34,022 nt of DNA from CAWUKT01 sp041565275 (lineage in GTDB: Bacteria > Bacteroidota > Bacteroidia > J057 > JADKCL01): the NCBI GenBank assembly GCA_041565275.1, contig JBFGVE010000014.1, forward strand, positions 1 through 34,022. Reading direction: 5' to 3'. The translations under genes were made by a program, and so were the position numbers. Of this stretch, positions 1 through 7,465 are shown in pieces (the stretch's first letter is position 1; each line of letters begins with the position of its first letter). The notes beneath the pieces were generated by a model. It was given only the letters and a program-made list of their open reading frames with translations, had not been told where the DNA came from and searched no databases.

Positions 1-717
1 GAGGTCATTTTGGTTTGCTTGTAGATTTCCGATGAAGGACAAAAGGAAAGAATCGAAGGAAACCTCATCATTCAAAAAACCATAATTTTTATTTGAATCT
101 GACCAAATAAGACAGGCTGAAGAGTAATGTTTTTCCTGGATCAGTCTTTTACAAAGAATTGTGTACCTGTCCAGATAGCTGGTATCAACAAATTCAGGCC
201 GAACTCTGTAAATAGGCTCTTGTAGTTTTACGGGAGATTCTGATTTTTCACTTTTTTCAACAATAATCATGTATCCAACCCAAGGTGGTTGAATTTGAGG
301 GAAACCATCCTCTCTGAATGAGGTACAAAGATCTACAGCACTTCCGATAGCTTCCTCAGATCTATTGTTAAAATTGTTTCCAAATGATCCTACTTGGGAT
401 TTGAACTCTGCAACAGCTATTAGCTTTTTCTTTGGTGATATTATTAAGAAGTCCCAATTTTTCGTAGGTCGAAAATATCCTGGAAGGATACTTCCCTTGG
501 TATAAATGCAATCTTTTGGAACACCAAAATCCTCTGAGACTTTTACAAGTAGATTAACCAGGCCATCTAATTGCTTTCCTCCTGTTACTGCACTGCGATT
601 TCCCTGATCGGATTTCTTTTTACCTTTCTTTTGCCTAGCTCTGGTTTTCCAAAAATGATTCACCGCCTTCTGTAAAAGAGGTTTATATTTTTGGATAGCT
701 ATCTTTTTCATCGACAT
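1..717 (-). CDS. PaeR7I/XhoI-family type II restriction endonuclease (partial at window edge)
   Basis: The frame is open from ATG 717 to the left edge (239 codons, no stop). The family is about 245 residues long, so only the last few residues should be missing. Diagnostic stretches are LPGYFRPTKNWDF (about 78-90) and AEFKSQVG-SFGNNFNNRSEEAIGSA (about 103-127), the signature I recall for PaeR7I and XhoI. Asp89, Glu104 and Lys106 fit a PD-(D/E)xK nuclease site. Known members cut CTCGAG. An unusually strong ribosome site (AAAGGAGG, 732-739 complement) lies 13-14 nt upstream. The cognate methyltransferase is not in the window: a recombinase fragment occupies the upstream side, so it must lie beyond the left edge, elsewhere, or be lost. 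Family call confident; specificity inferred. Confidence 0.85.
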   Translation of the reverse strand, partial: MSMKKIAIQKYKPLLQKAVNHFWKTRARQKKGKKKSDQGNRSAVTGGKQLDGLVNLLVKVSEDFGVPKDCIYTKGSILPGYFRPTKNWDFLIISPKKKLIAVAEFKSQVGSFGNNFNNRSEEAIGSAVDLCTSFREDGFPQIQPPWVGYMIIVEKSEKSESPVKLQEPIYRVRPEFVDTSYLDRYTILCKRLIQEKHYSSACLIWSDSNKNYGFLNDEVSFDSFLLSFIGNLQANQNDL

Positions 718-751
718 AATAATACGGAATTCCTCCTTTATCCTTTGCAGA

Positions 752-783
752 ATTTATCCATGTAGCACAACGTATGGCTAAAT
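752..783. repeat. Imperfect palindrome, candidate recombination (att-like) site
   Basis: TTTATCCAT (753-761) and ATGGCTAAA (774-782) are inverted copies with one mismatch around a 12-bp spacer, GTAGCACAACGT. One more flanking pair extends the match. The element sits between the 3' end of a tyrosine recombinase fragment and the endonuclease gene. Two short inverted arms around a spacer is the layout of sites used by tyrosine recombinases. Function is inferred from shape and position only; a second copy, expected if it bounds a cassette, would lie outside the window. Confidence 0.35.
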
Positions 784-816
784 ATACTGGTACATTTATT
801 CCCATTGTAATAAATC

Positions 817-1116
817 CTAATCTAGGGGGTTTTGGATGCTTTTCAAAACATGAGATGCAACATGGGTGTAGATCTCTTTTGTCTTACTACTATTATGTCC
901 TAAAAGTATTTGAATGTAGCGTAGGTCAGTTTCATTTTCAAGAAGGTGTGTTGCAAAGCTATGTCGAAGCATATGAGGGGTACCTCGCTGTCTAACAACA
1001 GCTTTATGGGCAGCCACTCTCAATATTTTAGCGACACTTTCAGCACTGTAACGTCTTTCTCTTGGTACTTCAAAAAGATATTCCTTGGGCTTCCACTCTT
1101 TAAAATAAGTCCTTAG
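817..1116 (-). pseudogene. Tyrosine recombinase/phage-type integrase, C-terminal fragment
   Basis: About 99 codons match the C-terminal half of XerC/D-like recombinases. They hold HMLRHSFATHLLE (box II Arg), LLGH and the nucleophile motif EIYTHV, ending in SIQNPLD. The homologous reading can be followed upstream from the TTG at 1021-1023 through YFKEWKPKEYLFE to about 1116, then meets a stop and leaves the family. The N-terminal domain and box I Arg are therefore absent. The break coincides with the start of the IS1380 remnant, suggesting truncation by insertion or deletion. There is no integron-integrase-specific insertion between the patch regions, so this is not a classical IntI. It cannot be active alone. 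Confidence 0.8.
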
Positions 1117-1137
1117 CCTACATCATTCATAAAAAGC

Positions 1138-1212
1138 AAAAAAGTTCGAGTAATGTTTTTTGTAAGTAACTAACTTACAAGTGCTTAAAAAACATTTCAC
1201 TACGAACTTTTT
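1138..1212. repeat. Long imperfect inverted repeat upstream of transposase remnant
   Basis: The outer arms are AAAAAGTTCG and its complement CGAACTTTTT (1203-1212). Inside are matching ATGTTTTTT/AAAAAACAT blocks and a perfect core hairpin TTGTAAGT (1160-1167) / ACTTACAA (1173-1180) with a 5-nt loop. It spans the gap between the truncated recombinase and the transposase start. It may be an insertion-sequence leader or hairpin, or a separate small palindromic element. I could not identify the IS terminal inverted repeats. Confidence 0.6.
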
Positions 1213-1214
1213 CG

Positions 1215-1830
1215 ATGAACAATTTGCATATAAATCCTGTCGAAGTCAACCCCGAAAATGGCCTTGATTTGCCCGATCAGTTAGAACTGTTTCCCTGCCA
1301 TGGCAAGAAAGTGGAAATTACCTTTCATGATGAGCATATTTCCTCTGACGGAGGGCTACTTCTTTTACGGGAAGTGGACCGACCGCCAATTGGGACTTTT
1401 GCATGCCATTGCATCGGTGCTGGAGGATGATCGGGACCAGCGTTATGTTGGACATTCCCTGGAATCGATGCTACGGCAACGGGTCTTCCAGATTGCCTGC
1501 GGGTACGAGGACGCCAATGGCTGCAATACCCATAGTCAACAGCAACTCACCCTTTTCAACCAATATTATCGGGAATATTGCTACATGCCCCTGCATATTT
1601 ATGAAGGTATTTCCGGCAAGTTGATCACCTGCCTGCTCAAGCCGGGGCACCGCTCCAAAAGTATCAATGTATTCTCGGTATTCAGCCGGTTGATCGGTTA
1701 AATCCGCAACCATTGGAAAAACACCCTGATCGTGGTCCGGGGGGACAGTCATTTCGCATCCAAGGAATTGATGGATTGGGCCAAAGGGCAGGAAAATTTA
1801 ATGCAAACTCGGGGTCGATATCTAAATTGA
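1215..1830 (+). pseudogene. IS1380-family transposase, degenerate
   Basis: The N-terminal part (KVEITFHDEHISSDGGLLLLREVDR) is typical of IS1380 transposases (DDE group 1). Near 1380 the reading shifts by one frame and continues as LGLLHAIASVLEDD...SLESMLRQRVFQIACGYEDAN. Around 1530 the sequence jumps from YEDANGCN straight to QQQLTLFNQYYREYCYMPLHIYEG, losing roughly 85-90 codons that normally include a catalytic acidic motif. An in-frame TAA follows at about 1699-1701, after which IRNHWKNTLIVVRGDSHFASKELM is still readable; similarity fades after about 1800. Frameshift, internal deletion and stop make it a dead relic. A full-length copy would be about 430-450 residues. Confidence 0.85.
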
Positions 1831-1930
1831 AATAACTCGGTTTACCCAAAAGCGGTTGAACAGCGCGGTTTTGAAATTAGCTATGGAGATTGTGTGGCAT
1901 ATTGATTGGGGCGACAAATCAACAATAATA

Positions 1931-2533
1931 TTAGCGGATTATCTTTTTGATTTTCATTGTGTCAATGGCCTGGCCAGCTGCAAAATAAACCATCTCGCCA
2001 TTCCGGTTAAATAAAAAGCTATGGGGAGTATTAAAGGTTAAGCTGTCAGGAATTTCAGGATTCATGGCACGAGTAAAGCCGGTAACTTTATCCTTTACTT
2101 TTTCCCCGTAGTCTAATTGGGATAAAACGATAACAGGGTATTCATAATTAAGCCCCTTGGCATCCTGGTTAATATCATCCAGGTCATAAGAATAACTCAC
2201 AATTAATGGAAAAACCTGGTTCATATTGGAAATGGAACCTAAGTTTTTCTCCAGAACGGAAATTTGAGGTTGGCAAAAAGGGGAATAGGTTTGGACCAAG
2301 GTATATTCATTTTTGCGGAATAAGGATTGAATTGTATTAACAGGTGCCTCAAAAATCCTTATATCCTTTTCTAGAGAAACATGAACTGGCTTGAATACTT
2401 CATTTTCGTCATATTCGACCAACTGGACAGACTGCATATTTAAAACATGACGGTTATCCGTATTGAACTTAATACTACAAGATTCCCAAAAGGGAAAAAG
2501 GAAAATCGAAAAAACCAAAATGGTCGCTTTCAT
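1931..2533 (-). CDS. Exported thioredoxin-like protein with degenerate active site
   Basis: A 200-residue protein. The hydrophobic N-terminus (residues 3-15) is followed by WESC, so it is exported and possibly a lipoprotein, though this is not a canonical lipobox. YTLVQTYSPFCQPQISVLEKN resembles the beta1-CxxC-alpha1 segment of TlpA/redoxin proteins. The second active-site Cys is replaced (CQPQ), so disulfide exchange is unlikely. TPHSFLFNRNGEMVYFAAG near the C-terminus resembles the cis-Pro loop and final strand of that fold. The start codon lies just beyond an intrinsic terminator (2541-2589), so expression may depend on read-through. Exact role unknown; fold assignment moderate. Confidence 0.6.
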   Translation of the reverse strand: MKATILVFSIFLFPFWESCSIKFNTDNRHVLNMQSVQLVEYDENEVFKPVHVSLEKDIRIFEAPVNTIQSLFRKNEYTLVQTYSPFCQPQISVLEKNLGSISNMNQVFPLIVSYSYDLDDINQDAKGLNYEYPVIVLSQLDYGEKVKDKVTGFTRAMNPEIPDSLTFNTPHSFLFNRNGEMVYFAAGQAIDTMKIKKIIR

Positions 2534-2540
2534 CCACCAA

Positions 2541-2589
2541 TATCAATAAAAAACAGTATAGATTCCCTGAGATCAGGGAATCTATACTG
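2541..2589 (-). terminator. Intrinsic terminator between the two small exported-protein genes
   Basis: Perfect 17-bp inverted repeat: CAGTATAGATTCCCTGA (2554-2570) and its complement (2573-2589), with a two-base centre. On the minus strand it is followed by TTTTTTATT. It lies 8 nt after the stop of the 123-residue lipoprotein gene and a few bases before the next start at 2533, so it could also act as an attenuator. Confidence 0.85.
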
Positions 2590-2597
2590 AATATCTG

Positions 2598-2969
2598 TTA
2601 TTTCAGGTTTTCAAAAGTAATGTAAAAGCTCCCTTCACTGTTTGCCTCCCTTTGTGCTGTGGCATAAAAGTGAATTTCTCCATTTGGACCTGTGCCAGAC
2701 GATCCTGTCCTGAAAACCTGAAATCCAAGAATCCAGCCGTGGACTCCGCAAATGCCGCCACAGTTGGATTCACAACTGCATGCACCATGACTATTTTCTC
2801 CCCTTTTTCTGTGAAGGTTTCCGGTGATTTGGATAATGGGAAGTCCTTTGAAGGCTTCAGGTGAGACTTCTCCTTGCTGAACTTGTTCCTTTTCTGGCTG
2901 AACTTGTTCCTTTTGGCAGGAAGTGACAACCAGCAGCAATGCCAGAATGGCGAAAAACAAATTTCTCAT
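2598..2969 (-). CDS. Small Cys/Gly-rich lipoprotein, unknown function
   Basis: A 123-residue protein with a clear type II signal peptide: hydrophobic residues 4-15 and lipobox VTSC (Cys18). Next is a charged linker with a short duplication (KEQVQ twice, encoded by a 21-bp near-direct repeat at 2876-2916). The middle has HGACSCESNCGGICGVHGW, with five Cys and two His in about 19 residues, suggesting metal binding or disulfides. The C-terminus ends in GSFYITFENLK. I do not recognise the family. It precedes the thioredoxin-like gene on the same strand but is separated from it by a terminator. Confidence 0.7.
   Translation of the reverse strand: MRNLFFAILALLLVVTSCQKEQVQPEKEQVQQGEVSPEAFKGLPIIQITGNLHRKRGENSHGACSCESNCGGICGVHGWILGFQVFRTGSSGTGPNGEIHFYATAQREANSEGSFYITFENLK
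2876..2916. repeat. 21-bp near-tandem repeat inside the lipoprotein gene
   Basis: GCTGAACTTGTTCCTTTTCT (2876-2895) is repeated from 2897 with a slightly altered end. It encodes a duplicated EKEQVQ linker just after the lipid-anchored Cys. The length keeps frame, so copy-number change would only alter linker length. Confidence 0.7.
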
Positions 2970-3421
2970 AGAATTAGATATTAATTTGATTTACCAATAC
3001 ACAGCTAATAATTAGCCTGAATAATTCAGCAATCCCTGTCCTAGCCCTCTGAAAGGCTAGGCCAAAACACGAAATCAATTTAATACTGATAAATTAAGGG
3101 ATTATACCCTCGCGAAAACTCGCAGTTATTCGCAAGTTATTGAATATTAGTGCGCCAGGGGTGAAATTAAGAATATCTCAGTACATTGGACCCAATTGCT
3201 GTCCTATCAATGGGGGACAGTTCAGTAGCCTTGATGGTGTCTTTTTCTCTGTCGATCTCAACCCTGCGAGTGTACATGACATTCATCACATGAAGGACAC
3301 CAATCCCTCGAAGAAGGATGGGGTGAATTAATTTGAACTTTTTGCTGCGCAGGAGTGTTATATAATAACCAAAAAATGGGGCAACGTATTCGCCTGCTAA
3401 TCTAACCATAGTTTTTACCTT
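2970..3421. other. Intergenic region, no gene assigned
   Basis: About 450 bases between the lipoprotein gene and the desaturase, which are divergent, so promoters for both should lie here. A minus-strand open frame of 80 codons (3167-3409) has no family I recognise and sits across the expected desaturase upstream region. It could be a relic or chance. No convincing terminator or RNA gene was seen. Confidence 0.4.
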
Positions 3422-4441
3422 ATGAATGACGAAAATATCACAGCAGCCATGAAAAATTGGCGGTCACACGTAAAAAAATTCCAGCAACCAAACTCAAAAA
3501 AGGCCCTTATTCAGATCCTCAATTCGTTTCTGCCATTTATCGGCCTGGTAGTCCTCATGTATTTCAGCATTCCCTGGTCCTATTTGTTGACCTTGGGTCT
3601 GGCTGTCGTGGCCGCTTTTTTTCTGGTACGCATCTTCATCATCCAGCATGACTGCGGTCACCAATCCTTTTTGCGGTCCCGTAAATGGAACAATGCCATT
3701 GGTTTTGTCTCTAGCTTTTTCAGTACGATCCCTTTCAAATATTGGAGCCGCACCCACAATGAGCACCACGCCCACAATGGTCAATTGGAATACCGGGGCG
3801 TCGGAGACATTGATTTCCTCACCAAGAACGAATACGCTGCCAGATCGCCTTGGGGAAAGCTCAAGTACCGGATTTACCGCAGTCCCATCGTACAGTTTCT
3901 TATCACACCCATCCTTTATTTGACTGTATTTCAACGTATTCCTCTCCTTCGGCTGAAAGGATGGAAAAAGATCCGCTGGGGATTTTTCCTCAACAATTTC
4001 CTTATTCTGGCTGTTTATACAGGACTTGTCTTGTTATTGGGCTGGCTCCCCGTGCTGATGGTATCCGGCCCCATCATCCTGCTTTTTGGCATGATTGCCT
4101 TCTGGTTTTTCTACATTCAGCACCAGCAACCAGATAATTACAAAGAAGCCAAAGATAAATGGTCGCACCTCATGGCTTCGATCCGCGGCAGCACCTATTA
4201 CAAACTGCCCCGGTTGTTCCAATGGCTTTCCGGGAACATCGGTTTTCATCACATTCATCATCTGAATTCGCGCATTCCAAATTATCATTTGGAAGCATGT
4301 ATGAAAGAGGATTCTCAACTCCCAGCATACGCCAACTCGCTCACATTCTGGCAAAGCCTGAAATGCATCAGCCTGAAACTATGGGATCCACAGGCACAGC
4401 GGATGATTTCCTTTAAAGAGTATGCCAAACAATCAGATTGA
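3422..4441 (+). CDS. Membrane fatty acid desaturase (acyl-lipid type)
   Basis: A 339-residue membrane enzyme of the fatty acid desaturase family (di-iron, introduces double bonds into acyl chains). All three histidine boxes are present: HDCGH (76-80), HNEHH (112-116) and HHIHH (276-280), the last followed by LNSRIPNY as in omega-6/delta-12 type bacterial desaturases. Hydrophobic segments at about 33-72, 158-170, 187-208 and 210-232 match the usual two membrane hairpins. Length is normal. It stands alone on plus, between divergent lipoprotein genes and the convergent metal-efflux operon. Likely role: membrane fluidity or cold adaptation. Regiospecificity cannot be read from sequence. Confidence 0.9.
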   Translation: MNDENITAAMKNWRSHVKKFQQPNSKKALIQILNSFLPFIGLVVLMYFSIPWSYLLTLGLAVVAAFFLVRIFIIQHDCGHQSFLRSRKWNNAIGFVSSFFSTIPFKYWSRTHNEHHAHNGQLEYRGVGDIDFLTKNEYAARSPWGKLKYRIYRSPIVQFLITPILYLTVFQRIPLLRLKGWKKIRWGFFLNNFLILAVYTGLVLLLGWLPVLMVSGPIILLFGMIAFWFFYIQHQQPDNYKEAKDKWSHLMASIRGSTYYKLPRLFQWLSGNIGFHHIHHLNSRIPNYHLEACMKEDSQLPAYANSLTFWQSLKCISLKLWDPQAQRMISFKEYAKQSD

Positions 4442-4684
4442 TAAGGGGAGGCTGTTTACACAACTCGCCTCACTCTTTCATTTCATTTCGGCAAAATTTA
4501 TATATTTTGCTGCTATTGGCTTGAAATTGATCCTTGATGGGGCACTTTGAGGAGCTTTTCACACCTATTTTCCGTTTTTGTTCTCGATTGGGTATAGTTA
4601 TCTCGTGACTGCCTCCCTGTAAAGCTATTCCGTGTAGAGGCGAGGGGCAAGTACATGTATTACGGTTCGGTAAAAACGTATTGC

Positions 4685-6238
4685 TTAATCGGCTCTCGTA
4701 TACTTACAGCATCCAGGCAATGCTTCGTAAGCTTCAACTGATGATTTTTTAAGCCCGGTATCATGTCCCGAATTGGCAATCACCTGAGAAATAGCTTCCT
4801 TGTTTGTCTTGATGCCATCAAAATGAACGGTGATCATATTGGTCGCCCTATCCCATACGGCATGTGCTACCCCATTTACTGATTGTGCTGCTTTCTCTAT
4901 ACGCGACTGGCACATACCGCAATTGCCGCTCACATTGAATTTTACTTCTGCCATACCGTCCACCGTTGAAGCTTCGCCGTGTTGATGGCTAACCGTTACT
5001 TGCCCGCGATCCTTGTTCATCATGCTTTGCTTCCCTGCTAGTTGGGCTGCCGCATCCACTTTGAATGTTCCGTTGGTAACCACCATCTCTCCTTCCTTTA
5101 ACCCCTCTTCCACTATGAAATATCCTCCCAGATCATGGCCCAATGTCACTTCCCGGAACTCGAACATGGGCAGATCAGGGTCCGGCACAGCCACATAAGT
5201 CACTGAGCGTTTACCGGTCCACAATACGGCTGATTTGGGAACAGTGAGCTGCGCTTCCTCAATAGGAAGCTTTGCTGTAATGGTACCGTTAGCAAACATT
5301 TCGGGTTTGAGTCGTCCGCTCTGGTTGTTTACCTCCAGCCGAACGGATGCCGTTCGCGTTTGTGGGTTGATAATAGGGTCAATAAAGGTGACCCTCTCTA
5401 TGAAATCTACTCCGGGCAACGAACTGACGGTAAAGGCGATCTCATCACCTACTTTAAGCCAAGGGATGTCGGCCTCATACGCATTGAATTCCACCCAGAC
5501 CTTTCTTAAATCGGCAACGGTAAATAGCAAGCTTCCTTCCTTTACATGGTCGCCTACCGATACAGAGCGTTTCAATACCACACCACTGATATCCGCTCTA
5601 ATGTCAATCACTTCCTGTACTTTCCCTACTCTTTCCAACTCATCAATCTGTGCATCCGTCAGCTTCCATCGCTTCAATTTATTGCGAACAGCGCTATAAA
5701 TTACCGGGCTGTTGTCTTTAGTTTTTATTGCCTCAAACAATTCCTTCTGGGCAGTCACTAATTCCGGGGAATACACTGCAGCCAGTTTTTGCCCTGCTTT
5801 AACGGTTTCGCCTGTAAAGCTCACATATAGTTTCTCGACACGTCCGGCAATATGAGAGGTTTGATTGCCCACCCTTCTCTCGTCCACCTGTATCTTTCCT
5901 TGCAGGAGTATCTCTTTTTCAGGAAGTGTGAAACCAACCGCTGTGGTTTGGATGTTCGATAACTTAACCGCCTCTGCGCTCATCTCAACAATGTTAGGCC
6001 CTGCGCTGTACTCACTCACGGGAATCAGTTCCATGCCGCAAATCGGACACTTGCCCGGCTCATTCTGGCGAATCTGAGGGTGCATTGCACAGGTATAAAC
6101 AGTTTCTTCTGCATGTTCAACAGATTGTTCATATTCTGCATTTTTATCACCGTTATGGAACAGTACCCATCCAAAAGCCAGCCCCACAACTAAGCTGACA
6201 CTGATAAGCAATATTTTATTGTTGGGCAATCGGTTCAT
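4685..6238 (-). CDS. CusB/CzcB-type RND periplasmic adaptor with two metal-binding domains
   Basis: A 517-residue membrane-fusion protein linking the RND pump to the outer-membrane channel. After an N-terminal membrane anchor (about 8-27) comes a heavy-metal-binding domain, YTCAMHP...KCPICGMELIPV (48-74). The adaptor body has barrel-sandwich and beta-barrel segments (HIAGRVEKLYVSFTGETVKAGQ; ADISGVVLKRSVSVGDHVKEG). A C-terminal HMA-like domain (about 431-500) has the metal-ligand motif CGMC (440-443), and the tail carries a further CC pair (510-511). Adaptors usually lack the C-terminal HMA domain, so this is a fusion. It is the last gene of the operon, 6 bases after the channel gene. Cu(I)/Ag(I) is the likeliest substrate, by inference. 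Confidence 0.9.
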   Translation of the reverse strand: MNRLPNNKILLISVSLVVGLAFGWVLFHNGDKNAEYEQSVEHAEETVYTCAMHPQIRQNEPGKCPICGMELIPVSEYSAGPNIVEMSAEAVKLSNIQTTAVGFTLPEKEILLQGKIQVDERRVGNQTSHIAGRVEKLYVSFTGETVKAGQKLAAVYSPELVTAQKELFEAIKTKDNSPVIYSAVRNKLKRWKLTDAQIDELERVGKVQEVIDIRADISGVVLKRSVSVGDHVKEGSLLFTVADLRKVWVEFNAYEADIPWLKVGDEIAFTVSSLPGVDFIERVTFIDPIINPQTRTASVRLEVNNQSGRLKPEMFANGTITAKLPIEEAQLTVPKSAVLWTGKRSVTYVAVPDPDLPMFEFREVTLGHDLGGYFIVEEGLKEGEMVVTNGTFKVDAAAQLAGKQSMMNKDRGQVTVSHQHGEASTVDGMAEVKFNVSGNCGMCQSRIEKAAQSVNGVAHAVWDRATNMITVHFDGIKTNKEAISQVIANSGHDTGLKKSSVEAYEALPGCCKYTRAD

Positions 6239-6244
6239 ATCGCG

Positions 6245-7465
6245 TTACATAAATGATTCAATTATTGCCACGGTGGTATTCTTGTCGGCAACAGCTTTGA
6301 TTATTTCCAGTTCATATTTTAGCAGGATGCGCTGCACACGCAGTATTTCCTCAAAGTCCTTTCCATCCGTGCTGTATGCCTCGACCAGTATGTTTTGGGT
6401 TTGTTCGGCAACTTTCATTTGCTCTTGATACAAAGCTATGCGCCTCCCCGCATCGATGTACTCCACCCAAGCCATTTCAAGGTTAGCCTGAAGTGTGTTA
6501 CTGTACTCGGTTTCCATGCTTTCCAGCGCCTGCAGGTTTAGGTTGGCCTGCTTTACCATCGCCTTGTATTTACCCCTGTACAATGGGACTTTGACCCTTA
6601 GCAAGGGCATGAATGCATCCTGCCCGTTGTCGGGAACCATCATATCTGTACGTTCGCTTACAATCACATAGCTCATCCCCAACCCGAAAGAAGGCGCCCC
6701 CATTTTCTTAGCTAATGTTATTGAATGCTCTGTGGCTTCCTGCATGTGTTCGATGCTCTCCAACTGGTCATTCTCGGCTTGAATACTATCAGCAATGGTT
6801 TCCTTACTCAAAAGCGACTCAATCGCTTCCAAGGTATCCGGAATAACTACGTCGGTCTCGCCGCCACGGTTCAGGTGCTGGTTGAACGCAGCGGTCAGCG
6901 GCACCCGCTTATCCTTCAAAAGCAGCAGGGTATTCTTCAGTTCGGCTATCTCCATCTGGATACGCAACACATCCACCATGCCGGCCTTGCCGTTCTCAAA
7001 CTTGGTAGTAGCCAGCGATTCAAACGTTCGCAGTATCTCCAAATGCGCTTCAGTGATACGAGTACTTTGCTCCAACTCGTAAAGATTATAGTATGTCTCC
7101 TTTACCTTGTAAAACAGGTCGTTTTTTGCTTGCTCGAACAATCTATATTTGGCCTTCGCCATCTCTGTTTTCACATCTTCTTTTGCACCAAGCACACCGA
7201 ACCAGGGGAACATCTGCATAGCCCCTAACCGCGCCTCTTGCGCCCCTACCCGAGTTTCCACTGGGCTGATGAAGTACCCGAAACTTACTTCAGGGTCCGG
7301 CAATGTGCCTACCTGGGGCACTTCCTCCAGAGCGGCTTGGTATTCCAGGAACTTCGCTTTCAGGGCTGCATTGCTATCGGCTGCCATCACCAAATACTCA
7401 TCCAGGGTCTGGGCACTTGTCGAGCCACACCATCCAATTAGCATTATGAATAGTAATCGTTTCAT
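6245..7465 (-). CDS. TolC-family outer-membrane efflux channel (CusC/CzcC-like)
   Basis: A 406-residue outer-membrane factor of the metal RND system. I place the start at ATG 7465 because it begins a normal signal peptide (MKRLLFIMLIGWCGSTSAQT) and overlaps the pump stop by four bases (ATGA), implying translational coupling. The frame is open upstream, but only inside the pump gene. The mature part is alpha-helical with the heptad-like pattern of TolC proteins, for example SLATTKFENGKAGMVDVLRIQMEIAELKN, repeated in the second half (EAYSTDGKDFEEILRVQRILLKYELE). It forms the tunnel that exports metal past the outer membrane, with the adaptor and pump encoded alongside. Confidence 0.9.
   Translation of the reverse strand: MKRLLFIMLIGWCGSTSAQTLDEYLVMAADSNAALKAKFLEYQAALEEVPQVGTLPDPEVSFGYFISPVETRVGAQEARLGAMQMFPWFGVLGAKEDVKTEMAKAKYRLFEQAKNDLFYKVKETYYNLYELEQSTRITEAHLEILRTFESLATTKFENGKAGMVDVLRIQMEIAELKNTLLLLKDKRVPLTAAFNQHLNRGGETDVVIPDTLEAIESLLSKETIADSIQAENDQLESIEHMQEATEHSITLAKKMGAPSFGLGMSYVIVSERTDMMVPDNGQDAFMPLLRVKVPLYRGKYKAMVKQANLNLQALESMETEYSNTLQANLEMAWVEYIDAGRRIALYQEQMKVAEQTQNILVEAYSTDGKDFEEILRVQRILLKYELEIIKAVADKNTTVAIIESFM

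Noticed and set aside
817..1116. Classical integron integrase (IntI)
   Set aside because: The segment between the patch regions lacks the IntI-specific insertion, and no typical attC consensus (GTTRRRY) is met next to it.
3167..3409. 80-codon minus-strand frame upstream of the desaturase
   Set aside because: No recognisable family, signal peptide or ribosome site; kept only as a note in the intergenic entry.
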